Shown here piece by piece: positions 1 to 6,618 of a DNA stretch of 6,877 bases. The DNA is from Chloroflexota bacterium. Its GTDB lineage: Bacteria; Chloroflexota; Dehalococcoidia; UBA2979. The notes under the pieces were generated by a model that was not told where the DNA came from, did not search any database, and saw only the letters and a program-made list of their open reading frames with translations. Both the position numbers and the translations under genes were made by a program. The first letter of the stretch is position 1. Each line of letters begins with the position of its first letter. The stretch covers positions 1 through 6,877 of the forward strand of contig PAJB01000009.1 of assembly GCA_002710905.1 (NCBI GenBank). The letters run 5' to 3'.

Positions 1-535
1 TGTTCCTGCTGATGTTAGAATGGAAACATACGTAAGAGGTAGCACAATATCAGGTTTTCTTGATGCAAGTGAGAAAGTAGATAGAGCATTACGAGCAGGA
101 GCTATGGCTATAGGTGCAGAAGTAGAGATAACCACTATACCAGGATATTTACCCATGTTTCAAAATAAGGGATTGACTGATATATATGAACAAAACTCTA
201 TTCAATTAGTTGGAGATGAAGGTATAGATAGATCTAAAGTAGAGAGTATTGGAGGAGGATCTACAGACATGGGTGACATGTCTCAATTAATGCCTATTAT
301 TCATCCTTCTGTTCATTCAACTTCAGGCGATGGTCACGGAATAGACTATGTGGTTACTGATTACAATTCTGCAGTTACTACAGCGGCAAAAGCAATGGCG
401 CTTACTGTAGTTGATGTTTTGCATGGGGATGCGGAAAAAGGTAAAGAAATTATAGACACATTTAAACCAATGTTGACTAAAGAAGCATATTTGAAATTAT
501 TAAGATCTATGTATAAAGAAGAAAAGTTTAAGTAG
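1..535 (+). CDS. M20-family amidohydrolase/peptidase, C-terminal part (5' end outside window)
   Basis: The frame is open from base 2 and ends at a TAG at 533-535, so about 177 C-terminal residues are visible. An internal ATG at 20 is not the real start, because the frame continues upstream with V-P-A-D-V-R. The visible part covers the end of the dimerisation (lid) domain and the return of the catalytic domain. The stretch G-G-G-S-T-D-M-G-D-M-S (about 256-288) and the following G-D-G-H-G (His codon 335-337) match the end of M20 amidohydrolases of the AbgB/N-acyl-amino-acid hydrolase type, where the late His is a metal ligand. The first metal-binding motifs are outside the window. Family knowledge: these zinc/manganese enzymes cleave amide bonds of acylated amino acids or aminobenzoyl-glutamate-like compounds, usually in the cytosol. 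The exact substrate cannot be read from this fragment. The gene converges on livM with only 8 bp between the stop codons. Confidence 0.85.
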   Translation, partial: VPADVRMETYVRGSTISGFLDASEKVDRALRAGAMAIGAEVEITTIPGYLPMFQNKGLTDIYEQNSIQLVGDEGIDRSKVESIGGGSTDMGDMSQLMPIIHPSVHSTSGDGHGIDYVVTDYNSAVTTAAKAMALTVVDVLHGDAEKGKEIIDTFKPMLTKEAYLKLLRSMYKEEKFK

Positions 536-602
536 TTAAATTATTACTTGCTTGGTAAAACTTCATTATCTGAAGATTTAGAGGCAAGTTTAACTTTTTT
601 TT
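535..602 (+). terminator. Possible rho-independent terminator of the amidohydrolase, antisense to the end of livM
   Basis: On the plus strand GTTAA (535-539) can pair with TTAAC (590-594), and ACTTGC (546-551) with GCAAGT (584-589). A small inner hairpin CTTCA/TGAAG lies at 561-575. The structure is followed directly by eight T residues (595-602). The bulge at 540-545 and the long apical part make it imperfect, so this is a candidate only. It lies inside the 3' end of livM read on the other strand, as expected when two convergent genes are only 8 bp apart. No comparable signal is visible for livM on the minus strand. Confidence 0.35.
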
Positions 603-1557
603 CACCTATTATTCCTTCCGGTTTAAAAATTATTACTAAGGTAATTAGAAGGCCAATCATAAGGAATTTAAGATTAGGGTCAGATAAGAATCCTGGTAAA
701 AAGTCAGTCCAAGTCCAAATAGCCCAAACGATAAATGCTCCGATTATTGCTCCCTTGTTATTTCCACTACCTCCAACCATTAACATAGCCCATATAATAA
801 ATGTTGCCATTAAAGGATCGAATGTAAGAGGGTCTAAATATCGTATTCCATGCGCATAAACAACGCCACCAATTCCCATAATACATGCACCCAAAACAAA
901 TGATTGTAATTTAAACAAGAATACATTTTTTCCACTTGCAGATGTAGCAATCTCATCTTCTCTTATAGCTTTTAAAACTCTACCCCAAGGAGAATTGATT
1001 GCTTTTTGAACTATTAGATATAATACAAAAATTAATACTAAGATGAATAATCCATAAAAATAATTATAGTATGCTGGAGGAAACCAATCTCCAAGGAATT
1101 TAGGAATTCTATACATTCCACGAGATCCATTTGCTAGCCATTTTTCATTTAGAAAAATAAATCTTACAGTTTCTGCTAAACCCAACGTGGCGATAGCAAA
1201 ATAATCATCTCTTAGTTTTAGAGTGATCCAACCTATAATAGTAGCTGCTATCCCGCAAACAACTACTGCACCGAGCATGCCTACAAAGTACCACATGTCT
1301 ATACCAAGATTAAATATGCCAAGTGTTTCAGGTAAATTTGCTCCCCATGCAAAGTCTTCAAACATTTCAGGAGAAGGAGATGCGGAAGTCAATATTGCTG
1401 CCGTATATGCCCCTAGTGCAAAAAATGCTGATATTCCAATATTAAATATGCCTGTATATCCCCAATGTATGTTAAGTCCTAATGAAAATATTGCATAAAT
1501 ACCAGCTATAACTACGTATGTAGATAAATAATTAAATATAGAAAAAATAAAATCCAT
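544..1557 (-). CDS. livM: Branched-chain amino acid type ABC transporter permease LivM
   Basis: This is one of the two inner-membrane permeases of a hydrophobic amino acid (HAAT/Liv) importer; it pairs with LivH and is driven by LivG and LivF. The protein has 337 residues and consists of many hydrophobic helices. Family hallmarks are the N-terminal block G-L-N-I-H-W-G-Y-T-G-I-F-N-I-G (27-41) leading into F-F-A-L-G-A-Y-T-A-A (45-54), L-R-D-D-Y-F-A-I-A-T-L-G (115-126), the cytoplasmic coupling region A-I-R-E-D-E-I-A (197-204), and G-G-S-G-N-N-K-G (262-269). A hydrophilic insert at about 58-86 is probably extracytoplasmic. The C-terminal tail (about 318-337) is charged and probably cytosolic. 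The ATG shares one base with the livH stop (TAATG). A GGAGGA ribosome binding site at 1566-1571, 8 nt upstream, supports the start. It is the last gene of the block. The permease identity is firm; the transported substrate is not, as Liv-type systems also carry urea, amides and aromatic compounds. Confidence 0.93.
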   Translation of the reverse strand: MDFIFSIFNYLSTYVVIAGIYAIFSLGLNIHWGYTGIFNIGISAFFALGAYTAAILTSASPSPEMFEDFAWGANLPETLGIFNLGIDMWYFVGMLGAVVVCGIAATIIGWITLKLRDDYFAIATLGLAETVRFIFLNEKWLANGSRGMYRIPKFLGDWFPPAYYNYFYGLFILVLIFVLYLIVQKAINSPWGRVLKAIREDEIATSASGKNVFLFKLQSFVLGACIMGIGGVVYAHGIRYLDPLTFDPLMATFIIWAMLMVGGSGNNKGAIIGAFIVWAIWTWTDFLPGFLSDPNLKFLMIGLLITLVIIFKPEGIIGEKKVKLASKSSDNEVLPSK

Positions 1558-2612
1558 TAACTTTTTCCTCCAAATAATCCTCTGGGCTTAAATGTAAGGA
1601 CTATTAGCATAATTGTAAAAGCAACTCCTAATTTATATGCTGGATTCATATATTCAGTTGAAACTTCCATTGCTATTCCTATGATGATTGCTCCTATAAA
1701 TGCTCCATAAGCATTTCCTACTCCGCCTAAAACAACAGCAGCAAATATTGGTATAAGTAACTTCCAACCCATCTGTGGAACCATTTGTGCTGACCCAACA
1801 GCAATCAAAATACCAGCACAAGCTGCTAATCCTGCAGCAATGATCCATGTGTTAATGATTACTTTATTTACGTTTATACCTGTTACCATAGCAAGATCAG
1901 GATTGTCTGAAGTTGCACGCATAGATTTTCCTATCTTAGTGTACTGCAATATATAGTGAGTCATTAAGCATAATATTAAAGCAACAAAGCCTAGAAATAA
2001 TAAATCAGGAGGAACATCTATTCCCCACCCTATTTTTAAAAATGGTTTAGATATTCTGTCATAACTTCTTATTTGAGTACCAAATAAAGTTGATAACGCA
2101 CCTCTAAGCAAAATTGCTACACCAAATGAAGCCATAGCAATCATAACGTCACTACTTCCTCTGTTTCTTAGTCTTCTATATACAAATATTTCTAAAGTTA
2201 CAGCAATCATGGCTAAAAGTGCCATGGTTATGGGTATAGCAAGAAGAATAGAATACCCAAATGTAAATGGTCCTATTCCAACTTGGTCTAATCCTAGCAA
2301 AGGAAATAACCCTGTAAATGAGAAATCATTAGCATAGGATACATATTCTATGTTTATAACAGATGCCACTAATGGAAACGCGATAAATGCTCCAAGAGTC
2401 ATAAAATCACCGTGAGCTACGTGCGCAAAATTTACTATTGCATATAATAAAGTTATTCCAATCGCACCTAATGCAAAAATACTTCCTAGTAACATACCGT
2501 GAACATATAGATCCTGGACTCCCAATATAAATGATATAGATATACTTATAGCGAATCCGATTATTATTTTTAGTAATGTTGGTATGTTGGTTAATTTATC
2601 TTTGATATTCAT
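1557..2612 (-). CDS. livH: Branched-chain amino acid type ABC transporter permease LivH
   Basis: This is the second inner-membrane permease of the Liv-type importer. From the ATG at 2612 it has 351 residues, longer than the roughly 290-310 of typical LivH. The excess is an extra N-terminal hydrophobic helix (about 12-30) and an enlarged loop at about 88-118. Hallmarks are G-S-I-F-A-L-G-A-I-G (43-52), N-F-A-H-V-A-H-G-D-F (61-70), the A-T-S-D-N-P-D-L-A coupling region (233-241), and V-V-L-G-G-V-G-N-A-Y-G (293-303). An in-frame GTG at 2624 would add four residues and overlap livF by 11 bp, but the AGGTGG ribosome binding site (2621-2626) covers that GTG and lies 8 nt before the ATG, so the ATG is chosen. 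The gene starts 1 nt after the livF stop and its own stop overlaps the livM start, indicating translational coupling. Confidence 0.92.
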   Translation of the reverse strand: MNIKDKLTNIPTLLKIIIGFAISISISFILGVQDLYVHGMLLGSIFALGAIGITLLYAIVNFAHVAHGDFMTLGAFIAFPLVASVINIEYVSYANDFSFTGLFPLLGLDQVGIGPFTFGYSILLAIPITMALLAMIAVTLEIFVYRRLRNRGSSDVMIAMASFGVAILLRGALSTLFGTQIRSYDRISKPFLKIGWGIDVPPDLLFLGFVALILCLMTHYILQYTKIGKSMRATSDNPDLAMVTGINVNKVIINTWIIAAGLAACAGILIAVGSAQMVPQMGWKLLIPIFAAVVLGGVGNAYGAFIGAIIIGIAMEVSTEYMNPAYKLGVAFTIMLIVLTFKPRGLFGGKS

Positions 2613-2613
2613 G

Positions 2614-3345
2614 CTATTTACCACCTAAATAAAGAGAAGCAATTTCTTTGTTTTGCAGTAATTTTTTCCCCGAATCAGTAGCTTTGTTTTCTCCTGTAGC
2701 TAATACATATCCTCTATTTGATATTTCAAGTGCCGCTTTAGCATTTTGTTCCACCATAAGAATTGAAACACCGGACTGATGAATTTTTTTAATAGTATCA
2801 AATACTGAAGCCACCAAATTTGGAGCTAATCCTGCAGAAGGTTCGTCTAGAATAATTAATTTAGGTTTTAACATCAAAGCTCTAGCAAAAGCTAGCATTT
2901 GTCTTTGTCCTCCAGAAAGTTGATCTGCAGGATCGTCTTGTTTTTCATTTAATACAGGAAATAATTCATACATTGAATTTATGGATTCTTCTATTCCCTC
3001 TTCATTTATAAAAGATCCCATTTCTAAATTTTCTTTTATAGTTAATGAAGGAAATACATTTTCTGACTGTGGTACATAAGATAATCCAATTTTAATCAAA
3101 TTTTCTGTTTCATAATTTTGGATTTCAGTCATATTGTTGTCTATCATGAATTCAATCGATCCTGATGAAGGTCTAAGCAATCCGAAAATTGTTTTCATAA
3201 GAGTTGATTTACCACATCCATTAGGGCCTATTATGGTTACAATTTCTTTTTCGTAAACTTCTATTGATACACCATGTAAAATTTCTATTTCTCCATATCC
3301 AGAGATAACATTTTTTACATTTAATATTTTCTTTTCTTTTGTCAT
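2614..3345 (-). CDS. livF: Liv-type ABC transporter ATP-binding protein LivF
   Basis: This is the cytosolic ATPase that forms a heterodimer with LivG and powers the LivHM permease. At 243 residues it has normal LivF length. Visible motifs are Walker A G-P-N-G-C-G-K-S (40-47), the Q-loop Gln93 in Y-V-P-Q, the signature L-S-G-G-Q (143-147), Walker B L-I-I-L-D-E-P (163-169) and V-E-Q-N at 198-201. Gln200 stands where many ABC ATPases have the H-loop His; this is usual in the LivF family, so it is not a defect. Cys44 in the Walker A loop replaces the common Ala. The ATG directly abuts the livG stop (TAAATG). An AGGA stretch 7 nt upstream, inside the end of livG, acts as the likely ribosome binding site. 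The stop codon is TAG at 2614-2616. The LivF versus LivG assignment rests on the short length and the V-E-Q-N motif. Confidence 0.93.
   Translation of the reverse strand: MTKEKKILNVKNVISGYGEIEILHGVSIEVYEKEIVTIIGPNGCGKSTLMKTIFGLLRPSSGSIEFMIDNNMTEIQNYETENLIKIGLSYVPQSENVFPSLTIKENLEMGSFINEEGIEESINSMYELFPVLNEKQDDPADQLSGGQRQMLAFARALMLKPKLIILDEPSAGLAPNLVASVFDTIKKIHQSGVSILMVEQNAKAALEISNRGYVLATGENKATDSGKKLLQNKEIASLYLGGK
2621..2626 (-). promoter_or_regulatory. Ribosome binding site deciding the livH start
   Basis: On the minus strand this reads AGGTGG, 8 nt before the ATG at 2612. It occupies the alternative GTG start codon (2624-2622), which has no separate binding site, so it argues for the ATG. It lies inside the last codons of livF (Gly-Gly-Lys), so livH initiation is probably coupled to livF termination. 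Confidence 0.6.
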
Positions 3346-4125
3346 TTATTTTCCTAAATATGCGTCTATTACATCTTTATTATTTCGAATGCTTTTAGCA
3401 TTACCTTCTGCAAGTTTGCTTCCATAACTCATCACAATGATCGGGTCACATAAATTCATGATAATTTCCATATTATGTTCAATTATCAGAAATGTAATTT
3501 CATATTGATTAGAAATTTCTTTTATTCTGTCTACTATATTGTTCATTAAAGTTGGATTTACGCCAGCAGCAGGTTCGTCCAATAATATAATTTTAGGATC
3601 TGACATAAGTGTTCTTCCTATTTCAAGTAATTTTTTTTGCCCAGTTGATAGATTCCCGGCGTATTCATCAGCAAGGTGTGAAAGTCTTAGGAAATCTAGT
3701 GTTTCTTCAGCTTTTTGTAAGTTTAAATTCTCTTCAGCTTTAACTTTCCATGGATTTAGCCAAGTTGTGAACAAGTTTTCACCAGATTGATTCCTTTTAA
3801 CTAACATTAGGTTTTCTAATACTGTCATTCTTTTCATTTCTCTTGGGATTTGAAATGTGCGTACTATTCCTTTCGAATGAGTAATATAAGGTGGTAGTTT
3901 TTCGATATTTTCTCCATCAATGATTATATTACCTTCGTCAGCTGGCAATTGGCCTGTTATCACGTTAAATAAAGTGGTTTTCCCTGCGCCATTAGGTCCA
4001 ATCAAACCTGTAATAGACCCTTTTTTTACATTCATTGAACAATTATTGACAGCTTTTAATCCGCCAAAAGATTTTGTTACTCCATTTATCTCAAGTAGAG
4101 TATCTGTTGGACTTAAAAGTGACAT
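3346..4125 (-). CDS. livG: Liv-type ABC transporter ATP-binding protein LivG
   Basis: This is the partner ATPase of LivF in the cytosol. The 259-residue length matches LivG. Motifs are Walker A G-P-N-G-A-G-K-T (43-50), Q-loop Gln92 in R-T-F-Q-I-P, the signature L-S-T-G-Q (159-163), Walker B I-I-L-L-D-E-P (179-185) followed by A-A-G-V-N-P, and H-loop His217 in I-I-E-H-N-M. The R-T-F-Q stretch, the insert at about 110-140 and the E-H-N-M motif are typical of LivG. The start codon lies inside the end of msrA (13-bp overlap in a different frame). Its ribosome binding site, AAGGTGG, is formed by the msrA Lys-Gly-Gly codons only about 3 nt before the ATG, which is unusually close. Initiation is therefore likely coupled to msrA translation. 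Downstream, the stop codon abuts livF. Confidence 0.93.
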   Translation of the reverse strand: MSLLSPTDTLLEINGVTKSFGGLKAVNNCSMNVKKGSITGLIGPNGAGKTTLFNVITGQLPADEGNIIIDGENIEKLPPYITHSKGIVRTFQIPREMKRMTVLENLMLVKRNQSGENLFTTWLNPWKVKAEENLNLQKAEETLDFLRLSHLADEYAGNLSTGQKKLLEIGRTLMSDPKIILLDEPAAGVNPTLMNNIVDRIKEISNQYEITFLIIEHNMEIIMNLCDPIIVMSYGSKLAEGNAKSIRNNKDVIDAYLGK

Positions 4126-4571
4126 ATGCCACCTTTAGCCACGTATTGTTGATGATATTCTTCAGCCAAATAGAATTTTGAACCTTCGACAACTTCTGTA
4201 ACGATTGAATTATTGTATTGTGGTTGCAAAGATTTTATCTTTGATACGGCGATTTCTTTTTGATCGCTATTTAAATAAAATACAGACGATCTGTATTGTG
4301 TTCCAACATCTGGGCCTTGTCGATTTAATTGCGTGGGATTATGATTTGCAAAAAATATGTTTAAAATGTCATTATATGAAATTATTTCTTCATCGAAATC
4401 TACTTTTACTACTTCTGCATGCCCAGTTAAATCTGTACAGACTTCTTCGTATGTAGGATCAATTTTTGTACCTCCAGTGTACCCAACTTTAGTGTCAATC
4501 ACGCCTTTGGTTGTTCTAAATACTTCTTCTATTCCCCAAAAACATCCTGCAGCTAATATTGCAGTATTCAT
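4113..4571 (-). CDS. msrA: Peptide-methionine (S)-S-oxide reductase MsrA
   Basis: MsrA reduces the S-epimer of methionine sulfoxide, free or in proteins, back to methionine, normally with thioredoxin as reductant. The protein has 152 residues with no signal peptide, so it is cytosolic. The active-site motif G-C-F-W-G is at 9-13 with nucleophile Cys10. Other conserved blocks are Y-E-E-V-C (41-45), G-H-A-E-V-V (50-55), N-H-N-P-T-Q (76-81), G-T-Q-Y-R-S (90-95) and F-Y-L-A-E-E-Y-H-Q-Q-Y (133-143). Cys150, two residues from the C-terminus in G-G-I-C-H-F, is a plausible resolving cysteine; Cys45 is another candidate. It is close to the minimal MsrA size. An AAGGAAGGA ribosome binding site (4577-4585) stands 5 nt before the ATG. 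It is the first gene of the Liv block and overlaps livG by 13 bp. No msrB or fused MsrB domain is in the window. Confidence 0.95.
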   Translation of the reverse strand: MNTAILAAGCFWGIEEVFRTTKGVIDTKVGYTGGTKIDPTYEEVCTDLTGHAEVVKVDFDEEIISYNDILNIFFANHNPTQLNRQGPDVGTQYRSSVFYLNSDQKEIAVSKIKSLQPQYNNSIVTEVVEGSKFYLAEEYHQQYVAKGGICHF

Positions 4572-4576
4572 GTATT

Positions 4577-4585
4577 TCCTTCCTT
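4577..4585 (-). promoter_or_regulatory. Ribosome binding site of msrA
   Basis: The minus strand reads AAGGAAGGA, ending 5 nt before the msrA ATG at 4571. It is the strongest Shine-Dalgarno sequence in the window and the only one in the msrA-liv block lying outside a coding region. This suits msrA as the first gene of the transcript. Confidence 0.6.
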
Positions 4586-4664
4586 TATAAAATCCAAATT
4601 TTAAAGGTGTTTGTTTTAGGTATTTTCAAATAAGGATTTGAATTAAATTTATTTTACTTCTAAG

Positions 4665-4672
4665 ATTATAAT
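4665..4672. promoter_or_regulatory. Candidate -10 element(s) in the divergent msrA / M42 intergenic region
   Basis: Between the divergent msrA and M42 starts the sequence ATTATAAT reads TATAAT on the plus strand at 4667-4672 and TATAAT on the minus strand at 4670-4665, so one site could serve either direction. No good -35 is found at 16-18 bp: the plus strand has only weak TTAAAT-like matches, and TTGAAT at 4638-4643 is 23 bp away. In such AT-rich DNA a consensus -10 alone is weak evidence. The rest of the intergenic stretch holds only short AT-rich inverted repeats (4589-4602, 4627-4640). Confidence 0.35.
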
Positions 4673-4720
4673 ATAAACTAGGAAATTTAATAACATCTGT
4701 AAATAAAAAAAGTGAGAATT

Positions 4721-5803
4721 ATGAATAATAAAAATATGTTAATTGAGCTATCAGAAGCATTTGGACCTTCTGGATTTGAAGAAGAAATTAAAGAGATAAT
4801 TGTAAATGAATTTAAGAACTTAAAATCATTTACAAAGCATGAAGATGGAATTGGTTCTGTTATATTTTCTAAAATATCTGATCAAAACAAACCTACTTTG
4901 TCATTGGTAGCCCATATGGACGAAATTGGTTATTTGGTTAAATATATTGATGAAAGAGGATTTATTAAAGTTCAAAATCTTGGTGGTTGGCTAACACAGT
5001 CAATGATTAACCAAAGATGGATTGTCAGAACAAATGAGAAAGATATAGTAGGTATATCAGGAATGAAAACTATTCATGTCATGACACCTGAAGAGAGAAG
5101 GAATTTCTACAAATCCAACAATGAATTATTTATTGATGTTGGAGCTAAAAATAAGCAAGATGCAGTAGCCATGGGTATCAATCCTGGTGATCCTATTGCG
5201 CCGTTAAGTAAAGTTACTGAATTGAATAATGAACGATTGCTTGGTAAAGCTTGGGATGATCGGATAGGTTGTGCAATGTTAATTGAATTGGCTCAAAAAA
5301 TTGATACTTTGGATCTTAAGTATAATTTAAATTTTGTATTTACTACTCAAGAAGAAATAGGATTAAGAGGAGCAATGACTACAGCTTATATAACTAATTC
5401 AGATATTTGTATTAATCTAGAAGTTGGTGTTGCTGGTGATTATTCTTATATGACTGAAGATGAAGCTCAGGAAAAATTAGGATTTGGTCCTTCTATTTTT
5501 CTTCATGACAACTCAATGTTGCCAGATAAACGATTACGATCCTACATAGAAAAAATTGCGTCTGATAATAATATAAAATTACAATATGAAATTTTAGCTG
5601 GTTATGGAGAAGACGGTTCCATGTTTCAAAAATCAAGAGGAGGAATCCCTGCTATAAATTTGGGAATTCCAACACGTTATCTACACTGCCATAACAGTGT
5701 TATTGATTTAGAAGATTACAGAAATGGTATTAATTTAGTTAATCATATATTGATTGATTTGGATAAAGATAAAATTAAAGACATTAAAAACCTAGTTGAC
5801 TAG
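4721..5803 (+). CDS. M42-family metallo-aminopeptidase (FrvX/TET-like)
   Basis: M42 enzymes are cytosolic di-metal aminopeptidases that trim the N-termini of short peptides and often form dodecameric tetrahedral (TET) particles. From the ATG at 4721 there are 360 residues, normal for the family. The start S-E-A-F-G-P-S-G-F-E (11-20) is characteristic. Expected metal ligands and catalytic residues are all present: His65 in V-A-H-M-D-E-I-G, Asp179 in A-W-D-D-R-I-G, the Glu211-Glu212 pair in T-T-Q-E-E-I-G, Glu234 in N-L-E-V-G-V-A-G-D (Glu where some relatives have Asp), and His322 in R-Y-L-H-C-H. The PDZ-like insert domain corresponds to about 70-165. A GTG at 4712 would add three residues, but it has no ribosome binding site, whereas GTGAG (4712-4716) could serve the ATG weakly. 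Alternative names such as endoglucanase M or FrvX are historical. It is transcribed alone, diverging from msrA. The TAG stop is the beginning of a 16-bp palindrome. Confidence 0.92.
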   Translation: MNNKNMLIELSEAFGPSGFEEEIKEIIVNEFKNLKSFTKHEDGIGSVIFSKISDQNKPTLSLVAHMDEIGYLVKYIDERGFIKVQNLGGWLTQSMINQRWIVRTNEKDIVGISGMKTIHVMTPEERRNFYKSNNELFIDVGAKNKQDAVAMGINPGDPIAPLSKVTELNNERLLGKAWDDRIGCAMLIELAQKIDTLDLKYNLNFVFTTQEEIGLRGAMTTAYITNSDICINLEVGVAGDYSYMTEDEAQEKLGFGPSIFLHDNSMLPDKRLRSYIEKIASDNNIKLQYEILAGYGEDGSMFQKSRGGIPAINLGIPTRYLHCHNSVIDLEDYRNGINLVNHILIDLDKDKIKDIKNLVD

Positions 5804-5816
5804 AACATATGTTCTA
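5801..5816. repeat. Perfect 16-bp palindrome containing GAAC-N4-GTTC
   Basis: TAGAACATATGTTCTA is identical to its reverse complement. Its first three bases are the TAG stop of the M42 peptidase gene. The core GAACATATGTTC fits the Gram-positive type LexA/DinR operator pattern (GAAC-N4-GTTC), although it lacks the common flanking C and G. As RNA it could form a 6-bp stem with a 4-nt loop. There is no T-run after it on either strand. Its place between two convergent gene ends makes a promoter operator unlikely. Confidence 0.6.
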
Positions 5817-5833
5817 TGATAAAGTTTATTTAA

Positions 5834-5884
5834 TTAGCAGGAACGCAGAAATCTATGGATTTTTGGCTGCTGTGTTCCTGCTAA
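5834..5884. terminator. Long inverted repeat between convergent genes; probable shared 3'-end hairpin
   Basis: The left arm 5834-5848 (TTAGCAGGAACGCAG) pairs with the right arm 5870-5884 (CTGTGTTCCTGCTAA). This gives a 15-bp stem with a single G-U wobble (5845 with 5873) when read as plus-strand RNA; the same position is a C-A mismatch in minus-strand RNA. Inside, AAATC (5849-5853) pairs with GATTT (5858-5862) around a TATG loop. It starts 30 bp after the M42 stop and ends 2 bp from the binding-fold gene stop, so it could protect or end either transcript. There is no U-tract after the stem in either direction, so it is not a textbook rho-independent terminator. The wobble suggests it matters mainly in M42 mRNA. 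Confidence 0.55.
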
Positions 5885-5886
5885 GC

Positions 5887-6618
5887 TTAATCTGCTACTG
5901 ATAATTTTCCTTCAACATTATGTTTTAGAATTAATTTTTTAACAAATCCGTTATTTTTCATTTCTTCTACAAAATCATGTATAAAATATGGAGCGTGTAT
6001 ATTTGTTTTATTAGTACCTATTGCTTGTTGTATTGAGGTAAAATAACCTGGCAATAATTTAGACCCTTCTATCTCCTTAACAGTTTCTATTAATTGCGGT
6101 CTTAATCCTGCTAAAACATTAGATTTTTTATCAATGAATATTTTCATTGATGCTTCAACACCTTCTATTGTTATTAATTCAGCATTTTTAATATTTCTTT
6201 CAAGCCACAATCCATATGCAGTTTTACCTGCGACTGCAATAGTATTCCCTTTTACATCTACTTCATCTATTGAATTTATTTTAGAATCATTTTGGATTAG
6301 ATAAGTTGCCTGAATTTCTGCGTAGGCTAAGCTGAATGTTATTTTTTCAGCTCTTTGAGGTTCTGCGCCAATATTACATATATCCCATTTGTCGTTACTG
6401 GCATCATCTGCTATTTCTCCAGGAGTATTGTATGGAATAAGTTTTAATTTTAAATCTAACCTGTCCGCTAATTCCTGAGCCATGTCAGGAGAGACACCTA
6501 TAGGGGTACCATCATTTTTCTCATCTGTAACCAATAAGAAATTAGACATGTTAATTGCAGCTCTAAGTATCCCATTTGAACTTAACTCATTTCTAATTTG
6601 TGCAATATTTCCGATCAT
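5887..6618 (-). CDS. Signal-less family-3 solute-binding-fold protein
   Basis: The 243-residue protein has the two-lobed periplasmic binding fold of SBP family 3 (amino-acid binding type): G-I-L-R-A-A-I-N at 16-23, G-V-S-P-D-M-A-Q-E-L-A at 41-51, P-Q-R-A-E-K-I-T-F-S-L-A-Y at 87-99, then the second lobe beginning near V-K-G-N-T-I-A-V-A (122-130). Arg89 occupies the position that usually binds the substrate carboxylate. The Asp that usually binds the amino group in lobe two is not seen; L-A-G-L-R-P is there instead (169-174). The N-terminus has no hydrophobic signal or lipobox, and the tRNA gene just upstream leaves no room for one, so the protein should stay in the cytosol. No Shine-Dalgarno sequence precedes the ATG. 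From memory it resembles a recurrent signal-less family in bacteria with no settled function. A PBP-fold enzyme such as a cyclohexadienyl dehydratase relative is possible but unproven. No permease or ATPase of the matching type is adjacent. Confidence 0.8.
   Translation of the reverse strand: MIGNIAQIRNELSSNGILRAAINMSNFLLVTDEKNDGTPIGVSPDMAQELADRLDLKLKLIPYNTPGEIADDASNDKWDICNIGAEPQRAEKITFSLAYAEIQATYLIQNDSKINSIDEVDVKGNTIAVAGKTAYGLWLERNIKNAELITIEGVEASMKIFIDKKSNVLAGLRPQLIETVKEIEGSKLLPGYFTSIQQAIGTNKTNIHAPYFIHDFVEEMKNNGFVKKLILKHNVEGKLSVAD

Noticed and set aside
548..1498. Plus-strand open frames antisense to livM
   Set aside because: They lie wholly within a well-supported livM, have no family-like motifs and no ribosome binding sites; they are shadows of the real frame.
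1654..1848. 64-residue minus-strand frame inside livH, rich in Cys and Ser
   Set aside because: It is an out-of-frame reading of a strongly conserved LivH region, with low-complexity composition typical of a shadow frame.
3539..4590. Several plus-strand open frames antisense to livG and msrA
   Set aside because: They overlap intact conserved genes and show no recognisable protein features.
4572..4720. Riboswitch or other structured leader between msrA and the M42 gene
   Set aside because: The region is under 150 bp, very AT-rich and has only 5-bp inverted repeats; no known aptamer motif is recognisable.
5801..5884. CRISPR repeat or mobile-element end at the convergent intergenic inverted repeats
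   Set aside because: There is only one copy of each structure, no spacers, no transposase and no visible target-site duplication.
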